Part shown: positions 40,707-50,522 of the stretch, piece by piece
Position numbering within the stretch: position 1 is the first letter of the stretch
Layout: each line of letters begins with the position of its first letter
Made by a program: the position numbers and the translations under genes
The notes under the pieces: model-generated
What the model was told of the DNA's origin: nothing
What the model saw: the letters and a program-made list of their open reading frames with translations, nothing else
Databases searched by the model: none
Origin: Candidatus Thermoflexus tengchongensis
GTDB taxonomy: Bacteria > Chloroflexota > Anaerolineae > Thermoflexales > Thermoflexaceae
DNA: 64,000 nt
Reading direction: 5' to 3'
Assembly (NCBI GenBank): GCA_016842085.1
Contig: JAEVEX010000054.1
Location: 1 to 64,000, forward strand

Positions 40707-40743
40707 ATGCGGGTGGGCACACCTTCGACGTGTCCACCCGCAT
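40707..40743. repeat. Dispersed hairpin with CCTTCG loop
   Basis: ATGCGGGTGGGCAC (40707-40720) pairs with GTGTCCACCCGCAT (40730-40743) with one G-U type mismatch around ACCTTCGAC. It follows the thioredoxin gene and may end its transcript, but no T-run is present. Related to 5293-5330 and 13564-13596. Confidence 0.7.
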
Positions 40744-40782
40744 AGATCGGCGAGGTGCAACTCCACTCCAGGAGGGTAGAGG

Positions 40783-41394
40783 ATGGGGCGGTGGATGGCC
40801 GGTGTCCTCATCGGTCTCTGGTTCTTTCTGGCCGCCTGTGGAACGACGCGAGAGCCAGCTTCTCCACAGCCGCCCGGATCAACAAGGGGGGGTTCCACTG
40901 TTGAAGCGGAATCCCCATCGCCCGCCGCGCCGCTTCCCTCCTCATTAACTCCGGCGTTGCCGGAGGCCACCGCCATGGAGCCACGATTTCCGCCCCCATC
41001 ATCTCCTGAAGCCTGCGCGCCGACCCCGCCGGATGCCCTGGGGCCGTTCTATAAGCCCGGCGCGCCGGTGCGCGATCGGGTCGGGCAGGGGCACATATTG
41101 CGCGGTGTGGTTCGATCCAGCGCGGACTGCTCCCCGATTCCGGGGGCTCAAATCGAGTTCTGGCTGGCGGGTCCGGATGGCCGGTATGGGGATGATTATC
41201 GGGCCACGGTGTTCGCGGGCCCGGATGGAACGTATCGCTTTGAGAGCCATTTCCCGCCGGCGTATAGCGGCCGGCCGCCGCATATCCACATTCGGGTGAC
41301 CGCGCCGGGATACCAGACACTGGTTACCCAATACTATCCCCGACCGGGTCAGACCGAAGGGACGATGGATCTGGTCCTGATCCCGGTGCCGTAA
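40783..41394 (+). CDS. Intradiol ring-cleavage dioxygenase-like lipoprotein
   Basis: A 203-residue exported protein. The signal peptide ends at lipobox FLAAC (Cys19). A Ser/Pro/Thr linker (about 20-80) follows, then a small beta-sandwich of the dioxygenase_C type. GPFYKPGAPVRD matches the family's first Tyr block. AQIEFWLAGPDGRYGDD and RATVFAGPDGTYRFES follow, and RPPHIHIRV (about 163-171) gives the paired His ligands of Fe(III). Secreted relatives have unknown substrates, possibly lignin- or surface-derived catechols. Whether both Tyr ligands are in place could not be settled. Confidence 0.85.
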   Translation: MGRWMAGVLIGLWFFLAACGTTREPASPQPPGSTRGGSTVEAESPSPAAPLPSSLTPALPEATAMEPRFPPPSSPEACAPTPPDALGPFYKPGAPVRDRVGQGHILRGVVRSSADCSPIPGAQIEFWLAGPDGRYGDDYRATVFAGPDGTYRFESHFPPAYSGRPPHIHIRVTAPGYQTLVTQYYPRPGQTEGTMDLVLIPVP

Positions 41395-41900
41395 GCAATG
41401 GGCGTCTCTGCTTTTCATGGAGCGACCTTCCAAACCCTCCTGTTGTCCCCCCGTCGTATTCCGCGCCGTGGGGAGAAGTTCCTCCTGAACCCCCGGATCC
41501 AGAGGGGTCACACCGTTGACCACCGCTCTGGATCTCACCCGACCCGGTGCCTTTCCGTTTCCCTATTTTGGGGCCGGTGAGCGCCTCGATGGCCTTGTTC
41601 CCCTGCTCCGGTGTAAAAGGGAAAGCTCCCCCTGCTTCGCGGCGCATCCTCGCTGTCCCGAGTCCCGTTGCATAATAGGCCATGAGAATTCCGGCCGGGA
41701 GCAGCAACGGACAGCGGGCCCCGTCCGAGGGGCCACGCCACGGGCTTCTCCATGAGCGTTTTCGGGCTGCGTGAGGCATCGCTTAGGGGGCGAGCGGAGC
41801 GCTCTCAGGGATCTGCTTGCCCCCTACATCTTCCCGGGAAAACCGGCTGCGCAACTCCTGAATCTTCCCTCCGATGCAAGGAGCGTCCGTGGAGCGCGCG
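41395..41900. other. Gene-free stretch of about 500 bp
   Basis: No frame here shows convincing coding character on either strand. Short minus-strand frames (about 41324-41779) read like fragments of something broken by shifts, but I could not match them to a family. The sequence probably contains the promoter of the polysaccharide locus. It may also hold debris from an earlier insertion. Confidence 0.4.
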
Positions 41901-43376
41901 ATGGAAGAAACGCCCCTGGCCTATCGGGCGGTCCGGGGAGGGATCTGGGTGGCGTTGAGCGCCTACTGGACCCTGGCCTTTGGCTTTGCCGCCAACATCC
42001 TCCTCACCCGGTTGCTGTCCCCGGAAGCCTTTGGGATCTTCGCCCTGGCGATGTTCTTCGCGCAGCTGCTGCGGCTTCAGACCAAGCTGGGGTTGGGTTA
42101 TGCGTTCGGGCAATATAAAGAGACCACGGGAGAGGCCCTGGCCACTTATGTGCTCCTGGAACTTGGAGCCGTAGTGGGCGGATTTCTCCTCTTCCTGCTG
42201 GCCGTCCCTGCTCTGGAGATCCTGGGCTATCCCTCATCAGTGACGGCTGTAGGGATGGCGCTGGCAGCTGCTGCGATGATGGAGGGCATCAGCGGCATCG
42301 GTGGGGTTATGCTAGAAAAGGAGCTGCGCTTCGCCCCCGTCAGTCTGGTTCAGGGGATAGCGTTCTCCCTTTCTTACCTTCCTGCCTTCTGGCTGGCTAT
42401 CCATGGGAGTGGTGTCTGGAGTCTGGTTGCACAGAACCTCACCTATAATCTACTTGCCTTGATAGGGATTACTTGGTTTATCTGGCATCGGTTACCTTAT
42501 ATCCGGCAGATGCGATGGCGCTTCAGCGTTTCGCTTGCCCGACAGTTTTTGGGGTTTGGTGTTGTAGTAGGTGCAGGAATGCTGGCCGGGATGTTGCTTA
42601 CACAGCTGGACAACCTCTTCATCGGCACATTTGTGGGTGTGGCCGTTCTGGGGTTCTACGATCGTGCGTATCGTATCGCCCAGTGGCCAGCCATCCTGTT
42701 TAACGCCGTCCTGGCTCGCACCGCCTTTTATACCTACGCTCGCCTCCAGGGGGATGAAGAGCGCTTACGGAAGACGGCCAATCTGGTGACTTGGCTGATC
42801 GCTGTAGCCGCTCTGCCCCTGGCCTTATTCCTTTTTGTGGCAGCTCCCGATCTGATCTCTTTGCTCTATGGTGAGCGCTGGCTGCCCAGCGCGTGGTATC
42901 TACGGATCCTGTCGCTAATTTTCATCGCCCGCCCATTCTGGGAGAATATGGGCTCGCTCTTCATCGGCTTAGGGCGGCCAAAGCTGACGACAAAACTCAC
43001 GGTCATTCAGGCGCTGGTGCTGGCCATAGCAGGTTTGCCGCTGACCCTGATAGGGGGTGCAACCGGCACATGTTTTGCTGTCGGCTTGGCGGCTATTACA
43101 GGAGTGGTCTTGATGTTTCGCGAAGCACGTGGAATCTTGTCCTGCCCGCTCTGGTCAGAGTTGAAAGGGCCTTCTCTGGCTGCCGGGTTAACCCTCTTGA
43201 GCTATGCAGCCTTTGCTCGGCTGATCGGGCTTGGTGACTTCGAACTGTGGATGCGCGTGTTAATTCGGGGGGCTTATGTCGCCACAGTGTTCATAGGGTG
43301 GATGCTTTTGATCCAGCCGCGTGCTGCACATGAGCGCTTTCGTTATATCTGGCGACTTGCGATGCGGAAGGAATAA
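41901..43376 (+). CDS. Oligosaccharide flippase/lipopolysaccharide biosynthesis protein (Wzx-like)
   Basis: A 491-residue polytopic protein with about 12-14 membrane segments. The N-terminus GGIWVALSAYWTLAFGFAAN then ILLTRLLSPEAFGIFALAMF is the typical MOP-superfamily (WzxC-like) opening. QLDNLFIGTFVGVAVLGFYDRAYRI is another family block. It would move lipid-linked sugar units across the membrane. Start codon is uncertain: in-frame ATG at 41874, GTG at 41889 and ATG at 41901 all have some ribosome-site support. From about 42300 the DNA becomes clearly more AT-rich than the upstream genes, a sign that the locus was acquired or reshuffled. Confidence 0.88.
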   Translation: MEETPLAYRAVRGGIWVALSAYWTLAFGFAANILLTRLLSPEAFGIFALAMFFAQLLRLQTKLGLGYAFGQYKETTGEALATYVLLELGAVVGGFLLFLLAVPALEILGYPSSVTAVGMALAAAAMMEGISGIGGVMLEKELRFAPVSLVQGIAFSLSYLPAFWLAIHGSGVWSLVAQNLTYNLLALIGITWFIWHRLPYIRQMRWRFSVSLARQFLGFGVVVGAGMLAGMLLTQLDNLFIGTFVGVAVLGFYDRAYRIAQWPAILFNAVLARTAFYTYARLQGDEERLRKTANLVTWLIAVAALPLALFLFVAAPDLISLLYGERWLPSAWYLRILSLIFIARPFWENMGSLFIGLGRPKLTTKLTVIQALVLAIAGLPLTLIGGATGTCFAVGLAAITGVVLMFREARGILSCPLWSELKGPSLAAGLTLLSYAAFARLIGLGDFELWMRVLIRGAYVATVFIGWMLLIQPRAAHERFRYIWRLAMRKE

Positions 43377-43379
43377 GCC

Positions 43380-44609
43380 ATGCGGGTTCTTTACGTGATT
43401 CCGCGCTACTGGCCAAGCGTAGGCGGCGCTCAGCTTCTGTCAAGAGAGCTTGTGCGGCGTATGTCCCTTCGTCATGAAGTGCTGGTGGTTACTCAATTCA
43501 CTTCGGATCAGGATAGTTTCGCAACATCCTTAGCAACAGCTACCAATTCGGAATACCAGGATGGAGAAATCCGAATTATCCGCATTGGTCCTGAGGGGCT
43601 CTGGCGACCTATCCTACAAATGATGAGCGGGATTTATTCTCAGATCCGCGTGATTCGCCCCATTTTCGCGCTTCTGCTGGAACGAGCTGTTCGACCGCGC
43701 TTGATGCAGATCATGTGCGACTTCCACCCAGATCTTCTGCACGCTGTGCATGTGGGCCTCGTGTATTCGTCCGAGATAGCGTATAGAGCGGCCCGGAGCT
43801 TTGGCGTTCCCTTTGTATGGACCCCTTTCCCCCATATCGAGGGCGGGGGCTGGCGTGGGCCACGATTTCGCTATTTGTATCGTCATGCTGACGCAATTGT
43901 GGCAATGACCCAACGTGAGAAGCGTTGGCTCATCGAACATGGGGCTCCGGCGGACCACGTGCATGTGATACCGGTTGGCCCTATTGTCTATCCGGAGTAT
44001 GACGCCCAAGCGTTTCGGGCTGCTTATGGCCTTGGTGATGCGCCGGTTGTGCTTTTTTTGGCTCAAAAGCTTCCATACAAGGGTTACCGTCAGGTGGTGG
44101 AGGCCGCTTATCTGATCTGGCGGCAGATTCCTGAAGTTCGTTTCCTCTTCGTGGGCCCCCGCACAATGGAATCTGAGCGCTATTTTGCAAGCGTGAAGGA
44201 TCCACGCATTATCGAGTTGCCAGCTATTGTGGATCCTTTCGAGAAGAGCTCGCTCCTTGCAGCCAGCGATGTCCTCTGCGTGCCATCCGTTCAGGAAAGC
44301 CTAGGAGCTGTCTATTTAGAGGCGTGGAGCTTTAAGAAACCTGTGATCGCAGCGAATATTGAGATCGCCCGCGAGGTCGTCTCGGAAGGAGAAGACGGCT
44401 TCCTGGTTGAGCAGGAGGCTGCTGCGATTGCTGCAGCGCTTCTGAAGCTTTTGCAGGATAAAGAGCTGCGAACGCGTATGGGAGAAGCGGGGTATCGGAA
44501 GGTGCAGCAGTATTACAATTGGGATCGAATTGTCGATCAAATCGAAGACGTGTATCGAAACCTTGTTCGTCGCGACCCGGTAGGGTCTGGCGGTGGACGG
44601 CTTGATTGA
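43380..44609 (+). CDS. Glycosyltransferase family 4-like
   Basis: A 409-residue GT-B glycosyltransferase. It starts MRVLYVIPRYWPSVGGAQLL (glycine-rich acceptor loop). The C-terminal donor domain has PVVLFLAQKLPYKGYRQVVEA, then ELPAIVDPFEKSSLLAASDV, then VPSVQESLGAVYLEAWSFKKP with the E-x7-E-type pair contacting the nucleotide-sugar. It begins 3 nt after the flippase stop. Base composition is AT-richer than the neighbours on either side. Donor and acceptor sugars are unknown. Confidence 0.9.
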   Translation: MRVLYVIPRYWPSVGGAQLLSRELVRRMSLRHEVLVVTQFTSDQDSFATSLATATNSEYQDGEIRIIRIGPEGLWRPILQMMSGIYSQIRVIRPIFALLLERAVRPRLMQIMCDFHPDLLHAVHVGLVYSSEIAYRAARSFGVPFVWTPFPHIEGGGWRGPRFRYLYRHADAIVAMTQREKRWLIEHGAPADHVHVIPVGPIVYPEYDAQAFRAAYGLGDAPVVLFLAQKLPYKGYRQVVEAAYLIWRQIPEVRFLFVGPRTMESERYFASVKDPRIIELPAIVDPFEKSSLLAASDVLCVPSVQESLGAVYLEAWSFKKPVIAANIEIAREVVSEGEDGFLVEQEAAAIAAALLKLLQDKELRTRMGEAGYRKVQQYYNWDRIVDQIEDVYRNLVRRDPVGSGGGRLD

Positions 44610-44675
44610 GTTCATGTTTTCAAAGTGATTCGCTCGCCTCTCTGGACTGTAAGGAGCGGATGGAGGGATGGGGTC

Positions 44676-45872
44676 TTGCGCCTGCTTTTCCTGAACCATA
44701 ACTATCGCTACCTGGGCACCTATGAGCGGGCCTGGAATCTGGCGAAGGGTCTGGCCCGCCGTGGGCACCAGGTCACCCTGATGACCGTCTCGCGGCAGCA
44801 TCGCTGGAAACCCACCTGGTCCATTGCCTGCGGCGTCCGGGTAGCCGAGATGCCCAACCTGGGTCAGAACTACAGTGGCGAAGGGTATGGGCCGCTGGAT
44901 AACCTGCTCCGCTGCCTGCATGCGCTGGCTCATCATTACGATATCATCCATATGTTCGACCACAAGCCCAGCGCCTCATTCCCCGGTTTCGCTGGACGGC
45001 TTCGAGGCGCAACCCTCATCGCTGACTGGGCGGATTGGTGGGGTGGCCCGGGAGGTATTAACGATGTTCCGAAACGCCGCGTGCCGGCTATCGGCAAGTT
45101 TGAGGAATGGTGGGAAGTTCGATCCAAATTGTGGGCGGATGGGGTGGTGACGATCAGCACAGTGCTCCGACAGCGGGCACTGGATGTGGGCGTCCCTTCG
45201 GACCGCGTTGTCCACATCCCCAATGGTGCAGCCATTGACCTGATCCGCTGTATCCCTGTCCATGAGGCCCGCCAGCGGTTGGGCATCCCACCGGACCGCA
45301 AAATCGTGGGCTTTCTGGGCATGGGGCAGGGGGATATGGAAATCGTGATGCCGGCGATCCGGCAGCTGCCCGATGTATGGTTTATGGTGATTGGCCCCAA
45401 AAACCCACGGGTTTTTCATCAGGCCCAATCTTTTGGCATTGCGGATCGCCTCTGGCAGACCGACTTCGTTCCCGATGAAGAGCTGAGCTGGTATCTGGCA
45501 TGCGCGGATGTCATGTGCCTGCCCCTGACGGACCGGGCGGCCAATCGAGGACGTTTGCCGGGCAAGGTAATGTATTATATGGCGGCCGGCCGCCCCACGG
45601 TGGCCAGCCCGGTCGGCGATGTGGCGGATCTGATCCGCAGGTATCAAGCGGGCCTGCTGGCCGCGGACAGCGATCAGTTTGCTGAAGCTCTCCGGCTTTT
45701 GTTGAACGATGCGGCCTTGCGAGAAGAGCTCGGGCGCAATGCGCGTCGGGCCGCTGAGACCGATCTGAACTGGGAACGCCGGGTGGAGGAACTGGAAGCT
45801 TTCTACTGGCATATACTGAACCTCAACCGAATCTCCAGGAGTCGCGGGGGTGGTCTCCCTCTGCTTCCCTGA
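44676..45872 (+). CDS. Glycosyltransferase group 1
   Basis: About 398 residues, GT-B fold. The start at TTG 44676 gives [20 protein letters not shown] and has GGAGG nine bases upstream; a GTG at 44625 is the alternative. The donor domain contains [20 protein letters not shown] and [20 protein letters not shown], then [20 protein letters not shown]. The acceptor side has [22 protein letters not shown] rises again relative to the previous gene. It probably adds one sugar during assembly of the surface glycan. Confidence 0.88.
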   Translation: MRLLFLNHNYRYLGTYERAWNLAKGLARRGHQVTLMTVSRQHRWKPTWSIACGVRVAEMPNLGQNYSGEGYGPLDNLLRCLHALAHHYDIIHMFDHKPSASFPGFAGRLRGATLIADWADWWGGPGGINDVPKRRVPAIGKFEEWWEVRSKLWADGVVTISTVLRQRALDVGVPSDRVVHIPNGAAIDLIRCIPVHEARQRLGIPPDRKIVGFLGMGQGDMEIVMPAIRQLPDVWFMVIGPKNPRVFHQAQSFGIADRLWQTDFVPDEELSWYLACADVMCLPLTDRAANRGRLPGKVMYYMAAGRPTVASPVGDVADLIRRYQAGLLAADSDQFAEALRLLLNDAALREELGRNARRAAETDLNWERRVEELEAFYWHILNLNRISRSRGGGLPLLP

Positions 45873-45920
45873 TCAGAGCTTAACAGTGTAAGCCATGAAT
45901 TTTGCGAGGGGGGGTGCGAG

Positions 45921-46940
45921 ATGTCTTTCTGGACGAACCGGAGGGTTTTGATCACGGGCGGCGCTTCATTTATTGGTTCCCACCTCACCGATGCTCTGGT
46001 GGAGCGCGGTGCGAAGGTGCGCATCGTGGACGATCTCTCCAGCGGCAAATTGGAGAACATCCAGCACCACCTGGCCCAGGGCACGGTGGAGTTCATCCAG
46101 GCCGACCTGCGAGAGCCCGGAGTGGCCCGGATGGCCATGCGGGACATCGAGATCGTTTTCCATCTGGCTGCCGATCACGGTGGACGCGGCTACGTGGATC
46201 TGCATCAGGCCGGGCCGGCTTCTAACCTCTTCCTGGATGGTCTGATTTTCTGGGAGGCCCTGAAAGCCGGGGTGGAGAAGGTCGTCTTCGCTTCCTCTGG
46301 ATGTGTTTACCCCAACTACCTGCAGGGGGATCCCCATCGAGAAATCTACCTGACGGAGGATCTGGTCAAGCCGCCCTATGATGCCGACAACATGTATGGC
46401 TGGGCCAAGCTGATGGCGGAGCTGACCCTGAAGGCTTACTATCGGGAATATGGGCTGAAGTCCGTCTCCTGTCGCTATTTTACGGTTTACGGGCCCCGAG
46501 GGGTGGAAAATCATGCCATTATCGCGCTGATCGCCAAGGCGTTCATTGGTCAGAACCCGATTGAGGTCTGGGGGGATGGCACCCAGGTGCGCAACTGGAC
46601 TTACATTGACGACATCGTGCGGGGGACGATCCTGGCGGCGGAGAAGATCGACGATGCCACGGCGATCAACCTGGGGACGATGGAGCGGATCCGGGTGATC
46701 GATGCGGTGAAGATGATCCTGGAATACACGGGGCATAAGGCGGAAATCGTTTTCCGGCCCGATATGCCGGTGGGACCTCTGAACCGGGTGGCCGACAACT
46801 CCCTGGCGAAGAAGCTTTTGGGCTGGGAGCCTCAGGTTCCCTTCCGGGAAGGGCTCAAGCGGACAATAGACTGGTACTTCTCTACCAAGGATCGGGAACA
46901 GGTGCGCAGGATTCTGGGCCGGATGCTCACGGAGCGGTGA
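45921..46940 (+). CDS. NAD-dependent sugar epimerase/dehydratase (extended SDR)
   Basis: A 339-residue extended SDR. NAD motif RVLITGGASFIGSHLTDAL (about 8-26), acidic cofactor residues in IVDDLSSGKLENI, and the catalytic FASSGCVYP (about 123-131) with YGWAKLMAEL giving Tyr-x3-Lys (about 159-163). The block LAADHGGRGYVDLHQAG recalls GDP-mannose 3,5-epimerase-like proteins; UDP-glucose/galactose epimerases are the other option. It supplies an activated sugar for the surrounding glycosyltransferases. Confidence 0.9.
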   Translation: MSFWTNRRVLITGGASFIGSHLTDALVERGAKVRIVDDLSSGKLENIQHHLAQGTVEFIQADLREPGVARMAMRDIEIVFHLAADHGGRGYVDLHQAGPASNLFLDGLIFWEALKAGVEKVVFASSGCVYPNYLQGDPHREIYLTEDLVKPPYDADNMYGWAKLMAELTLKAYYREYGLKSVSCRYFTVYGPRGVENHAIIALIAKAFIGQNPIEVWGDGTQVRNWTYIDDIVRGTILAAEKIDDATAINLGTMERIRVIDAVKMILEYTGHKAEIVFRPDMPVGPLNRVADNSLAKKLLGWEPQVPFREGLKRTIDWYFSTKDREQVRRILGRMLTER

Positions 46941-46967
46941 GCCCCCGGCGATGAATGAAGCAAAGCG

Positions 46968-47228
46968 TTGGCGATCCGCTACACCCGACACGCCCGTTAC
47001 AAGTTTGAGGTTCTGGAGCGGCATGGCTTCCCCGTGACCGAACAGCAGATCATTGATGTTCTGACGAAGCCGGATCGGGTGATCCCTCAGCCGGGAAACC
47101 GATCCATCGCCCAGAAACGGGTTACCGAAGACCACGGGTTGTGAGTTGTCTACCGGCAGGAGGGCGAGGACCTGGTGGTCATTACCTTCTATCCTGGCAG
47201 GAGGGAGCGGTATGAAAATCAAATATGA
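46968..47228 (+). pseudogene. DUF4258-like toxin gene broken by an in-frame TGA
   Basis: From a TTG at 46968 the frame reads AIRYTRHARYKFEVLERHGF, VTEQQIIDVLTKPDRVIPQP and then KRVTEDHGL, stops at TGA (47142-47144), and continues in the same frame as VVYRQEGEDLVVITFYPGRR to a stop at 47226-47228. The whole 86-codon sequence fits DUF4258 (RelE-like small toxin fold), which typically has the VVY...D--VVITFYP ending. One substitution (for example CGA to TGA) would explain the break. The frame overlaps the start of the DUF2283 gene, the usual partner of DUF4258, in the normal way. Confidence 0.8.
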
Positions 47229-47418
47229 TCGAGAGAAAGACATACTTTTGATTGAGGTGATGCCGGAAGGCATTATCGACCATGCGGAACAGGCGGGTTC
47301 GCTCATCGCGCACTTTACGGCGGATGGGCGGCTGGTGGTCCTGGAAATCCTGGATGCCAGTCGCCTCCTGGGTGTGGTCTTTCAGGCGGCATTGCACGGA
47401 GAAGAGGTATCGATATAG
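47212..47418 (+). CDS. DUF2283 protein, likely antitoxin partner
   Basis: A 68-residue protein starting [16 protein letters not shown], with the DUF2283 pattern of acidic strand, [13 protein letters not shown] and then [18 protein letters not shown]2283 genes commonly follow DUF4258 genes in what looks like a toxin-antitoxin pair. Here the DUF4258 partner carries a nonsense codon while this gene is intact, the expected order of decay for such a pair. The ribosome site GGAGGGAGCGGT is inside the DUF4258 3' end. Confidence 0.85.
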   Translation: MKIKYDREKDILLIEVMPEGIIDHAEQAGSLIAHFTADGRLVVLEILDASRLLGVVFQAALHGEEVSI

Positions 47419-47422
47419 AGCA

Positions 47423-48493
47423 ATGCGCGTCGCCCTGGGCTATCGCTGGTTCCCCACCGCTGCCGGCTACCATATGGAGCGGGCTCTCCAGGCCCTGGGC
47501 CATGAGGTCATCTACGTGGGCCTTCCCTGCGCCCAGCGCGCCGGCTACGACACCACGGTCCCTGTGGATGAGCTCATCGCCGCCCTCCCCCAGAAGCCCG
47601 ACCTCTATCTCTGGATCGATCCGGCCGGCCGCTACTTCCCGCCCGGGATCGAGCGCCTGCCCATTCCCACCGCGTGTTACCTGATCGATGTCCACCTGGG
47701 CACCTGGCGGGAGCAGGCGGCCCGCTTCTTTGATGCGGTCTTCATCGCTCAGAAGGATTACCTGGAGCGTTTTCGGCGTGCGGTGGGCCACGATCAGGTC
47801 TACTGGCTTCCGCTGGCGGCCGCCCCCGATGTCCATTACGACCATCAGCTTCCTCGCATCTATGAAGTAGGCTTCGTGGGTCACATCGCCCGGGCCCATC
47901 GCCGAACGGCTCGCGCCCGCCGGCTTCGGCTGATCGCCGGGCGGTTCCGCACCAATGATTTTTACCGAACGTATATGCCGGAGGAAGTCGGGCGCGTTTA
48001 CAGCCAGTCCCGGATCGTCTTCAACTGCAGCATCGCCGGCGACGTGACCATGCGCATCTTCGAGGGGGCCGCCTGCGGGGCGCTGGTTCTGACCGATGCC
48101 ATCGCCAACGGGCTGGAAGAACTGTTTGAGATCGGGCGGGAGATCGTGGTTTACCGGGGCGATGAGGACCTGCTGGACAAAATCGCTTACTACCTGGCCC
48201 ACGAGGAGGAGCGGGAGGCCATCGCCCGGGCCGGCCAGCGGCGGACGCTGCAGGAGCATACGTATCTCCACCGGATGCAAAGGCTGATCGAGCTTGTCTC
48301 TGCGCCGGGCTTTCGCCCCCTGGCCCCCATGCGGGCTGCATCGTCGGAGGAGCGCTGGCGGGCCCGGCGGGAGGTCTTCATCCACCTCCATATGCTGGAT
48401 GCCCTGCTGGATCAGGCGCGGGATCTGGGGTTCGGCCCGCTCCGTCGGGCGTGGGCATCTTTCCCCTGCTTTGTGCGGAGGCTATTCCTGTGA
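47423..48493 (+). CDS. CgeB-like glycosyltransferase
   Basis: A 356-residue protein. The N-terminus [20 protein letters not shown] then [15 protein letters not shown] fits GT-B glycosyltransferases. The C-terminal domain matches the CgeB/DUF3880 type: [20 protein letters not shown], then [20 protein letters not shown] (about 210-230), then [20 protein letters not shown]. It begins 4 nt after the DUF2283 gene. The last base of its GTGA overlap starts the methyltransferase. Donor sugar unknown. Confidence 0.87.
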   Translation: MRVALGYRWFPTAAGYHMERALQALGHEVIYVGLPCAQRAGYDTTVPVDELIAALPQKPDLYLWIDPAGRYFPPGIERLPIPTACYLIDVHLGTWREQAARFFDAVFIAQKDYLERFRRAVGHDQVYWLPLAAAPDVHYDHQLPRIYEVGFVGHIARAHRRTARARRLRLIAGRFRTNDFYRTYMPEEVGRVYSQSRIVFNCSIAGDVTMRIFEGAACGALVLTDAIANGLEELFEIGREIVVYRGDEDLLDKIAYYLAHEEEREAIARAGQRRTLQEHTYLHRMQRLIELVSAPGFRPLAPMRAASSEERWRARREVFIHLHMLDALLDQARDLGFGPLRRAWASFPCFVRRLFL

Positions 48494-49401
48494 ACAGGTA
48501 TGCGGCCTGTCCGGTCTGTGGATTCTCCGAAGGCAACGCTCCGACAATCCGTCGGCGAGGCTTCTCATATGTGCGTTGCCGCGGATGTGGGACAATTTAT
48601 CTCACCCCGGTGCCTTCAGTTGAGCAAATCAGGGCCTTTTATCAGAATCCGGATTATTTCGCAGGGGACGAAGATACGGGCTACCGGGATTACGCGGCGA
48701 TGCACAAAGCCCTGGCTCCCCATTTCCGCAGACGGCTGGGCATCCTGGCGAAGTATCTGCCACAACGAGGGCGCTTGCTGGATGTCGGTTGCGCCGATGG
48801 GTATTTCCTGGAGCTGGCCCGGGCCGATGGATGGGAGGTGATGGGCTTGGAAATCTCGGAGGAGATGGCGCGAAAAGCATCCGGCAGGCTGAACATCCCC
48901 ATTGCGACTTCCCTGGATGGGTTGTCGCCGGGCGAGCTGGATGCCATCACGATGTGGGAGGTGCTGGAACATCTACCCGACCCGGTTGCGGAACTTCGGC
49001 GCCTGGTCCAGCGCCTGCGGCCCGGGGGTTTCCTGATGCTTTCCACCCCGAATGCGGGCCACTGGCAGGCCCTGCGAGCGCCGGAGACATGGACCGCATA
49101 CCGTCCCCCGGCGCACCTGGTCCTCTTCACCGCTGATTCCCTCCGGCTGGCGCTGGAGAAAGCGGGTCTTTCCATCGCCCGGATCTGGAAAGTCTCCCCG
49201 CTTCCACCTCTACCCGGATGGCTGCAACAGGCGACTTTCCCTCTCGCACGTGCCCTGGCCGATGGCAGCGCTCGCCCCTGGATGCTGGCCCTGATGCTCT
49301 GGCGGGGCGTTCGTCTTCTGGGGTGGGGATGGCAGAAAATGGTTCACCCCCAGGATGACATTTTCGCAACCCTGGAGGCGCTGGCTTGTCGACCGGCGTG
49401 A
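48490..49401 (+). CDS. SAM-dependent methyltransferase with N-terminal zinc ribbon
   Basis: A 303-residue class I methyltransferase. The N-terminal zinc-ribbon-like segment has CPVCGF and [14 protein letters not shown] motif I is [15 protein letters not shown] (about 96-110), the acidic post-I residue is in VMGLEIS, and motif IV is [13 protein letters not shown]. The GTG start at 48490 overlaps the previous stop (GTGA), and an earlier ATG was rejected because it falls inside the glycosyltransferase. It may methylate a sugar of the surface glycan, as related genes in such loci do. Confidence 0.88.
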   Translation: MNRYAACPVCGFSEGNAPTIRRRGFSYVRCRGCGTIYLTPVPSVEQIRAFYQNPDYFAGDEDTGYRDYAAMHKALAPHFRRRLGILAKYLPQRGRLLDVGCADGYFLELARADGWEVMGLEISEEMARKASGRLNIPIATSLDGLSPGELDAITMWEVLEHLPDPVAELRRLVQRLRPGGFLMLSTPNAGHWQALRAPETWTAYRPPAHLVLFTADSLRLALEKAGLSIARIWKVSPLPPLPGWLQQATFPLARALADGSARPWMLALMLWRGVRLLGWGWQKMVHPQDDIFATLEALACRPA

Positions 49402-50522
49402 TCCGCGTTCTCCACATCGCCCGTTACCGCGCGCCATCTATGGAGCGCAAGCTGGAGCTGATGGCCGCCCAGCCCGGCCTGGCGTTCTGGCTGGTCCGCC
49501 CGGCTGTCTGGCAGGATGAGTATGGAAAAGTGGCCGTAAACCCGATGGTGCCGGGCTGTTCGGTCTTCCGGGTGCCCATGCTGGGCCGGACGAACGACCC
49601 CCACCGGGCGCTCTACCGGACCCTGACCTTCGGCATGCGGACGGTTCGGCCTCACCTCATCCACGCGGAGGAGGAGCCGGATAGCCTGGCGGCTCTGCAG
49701 ATTGTCCTGGCCCGCCGGCTGTTCGCTCCCCGGGCGAAACTCATCCTCCACACCTGGCAGAACGTCCATCGTCCCAAGAAGTGGTATGTCCGGCTGGTCA
49801 CTCGGATCTCTCTTCGGGAGGCCGACGCCATCCTCTGCGCCAACCGCGAGGCCGTCCAGGTGCTCCGGCAGATGGGATACCAGGGGCCAGCCGAGGTCAT
49901 CCCCCCAGTGGGGGTGGATACGCGTATCTTCCGCCCGATGGAACGCCGCACGGATCCTGCCACCTTTCGGGTGGCTTATGCCGGGCGGTTCGTGCCGGAG
50001 AAGGGGCTGGACGTCTTGCTCAAAGCCGTGGCGCTTCTGGGCCCCGGGGTGGAACTGTGGCTCATCGGAGATGGCCCTCAACGCGCTGCCCTTCAGGCTC
50101 TGGCGCAGGACCTGGGGATCGGTGAGCGGGTGCGCTGGATCCCGCCCGTTGCGCCGGAGCAGATGCCGGAGCTCCTGGCCCAGGTGGACGTGGTGGTGCT
50201 TCCGTCCCGCACCACACCGGTCTGGAAAGAGCAATTCGGGCGCATCCTGGTGGAGGCCATGGCATGCGGCGTGCCTGTCGTGGGCTCCGATTCCGGGGCG
50301 ATCCCGGAGGTGGTGGGGGAGGCCGGGCTCATCTTCCCGGAGGGGGATGCGGAGGCGCTGGCAAGCCAGCTGGGGCGACTCTTGAAATCTTCAGATTTAC
50401 GCCAGGAATTAGGCAGACGAGGGCAAGCGCGCGCCTGGCTTTACAGCCAGGAGCAGGTCGCACACGAGACTGTACGATTTTACAGATGGCTAAGTGGAGG
50501 ATCCGATGAAGAAGGCGAATAA
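49398..50522 (+). CDS. Glycosyltransferase family 4
   Basis: A 374-residue GT-B enzyme starting at GTG in another GTGA overlap (a TTG 12 nt upstream is also in frame). The donor domain is clear: RVAYAGRFVPEKGLDVLLKA (about 190-209), VELWLIGDGPQRAALQALAQ, PPVAPEQMPELLAQVDVVVL, and KEQFGRILVEAMACGVPVVG with the E-x7-E-type residues. The end GDAEALASQLGRLLKSSDLR resembles the stub at 52896-53084 in type. Its 3' end overlaps the next gene. Confidence 0.92.
   Translation: MIRVLHIARYRAPSMERKLELMAAQPGLAFWLVRPAVWQDEYGKVAVNPMVPGCSVFRVPMLGRTNDPHRALYRTLTFGMRTVRPHLIHAEEEPDSLAALQIVLARRLFAPRAKLILHTWQNVHRPKKWYVRLVTRISLREADAILCANREAVQVLRQMGYQGPAEVIPPVGVDTRIFRPMERRTDPATFRVAYAGRFVPEKGLDVLLKAVALLGPGVELWLIGDGPQRAALQALAQDLGIGERVRWIPPVAPEQMPELLAQVDVVVLPSRTTPVWKEQFGRILVEAMACGVPVVGSDSGAIPEVVGEAGLIFPEGDAEALASQLGRLLKSSDLRQELGRRGQARAWLYSQEQVAHETVRFYRWLSGGSDEEGE

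Noticed and set aside
39452..40720. A 422-codon minus-strand open frame and several plus-strand frames across the palindrome array
   Set aside because: They translate the repeats into low-complexity Arg/Pro/Gly-rich sequence, differ in every frame and include the antisense of thioredoxin. GC-rich palindromes keep all frames open by chance.
41324..41779. Possible gene on the minus strand in the gap before the polysaccharide locus
   Set aside because: It overlaps the end of the dioxygenase-like gene, has several competing frames, and no family was recognised; kept only as an unexplained stretch.
47142..47144. TGA as a selenocysteine codon in the DUF4258-like gene
   Set aside because: No SECIS-like hairpin directly follows the codon, and the family does not use selenocysteine; a simple nonsense change is more likely.
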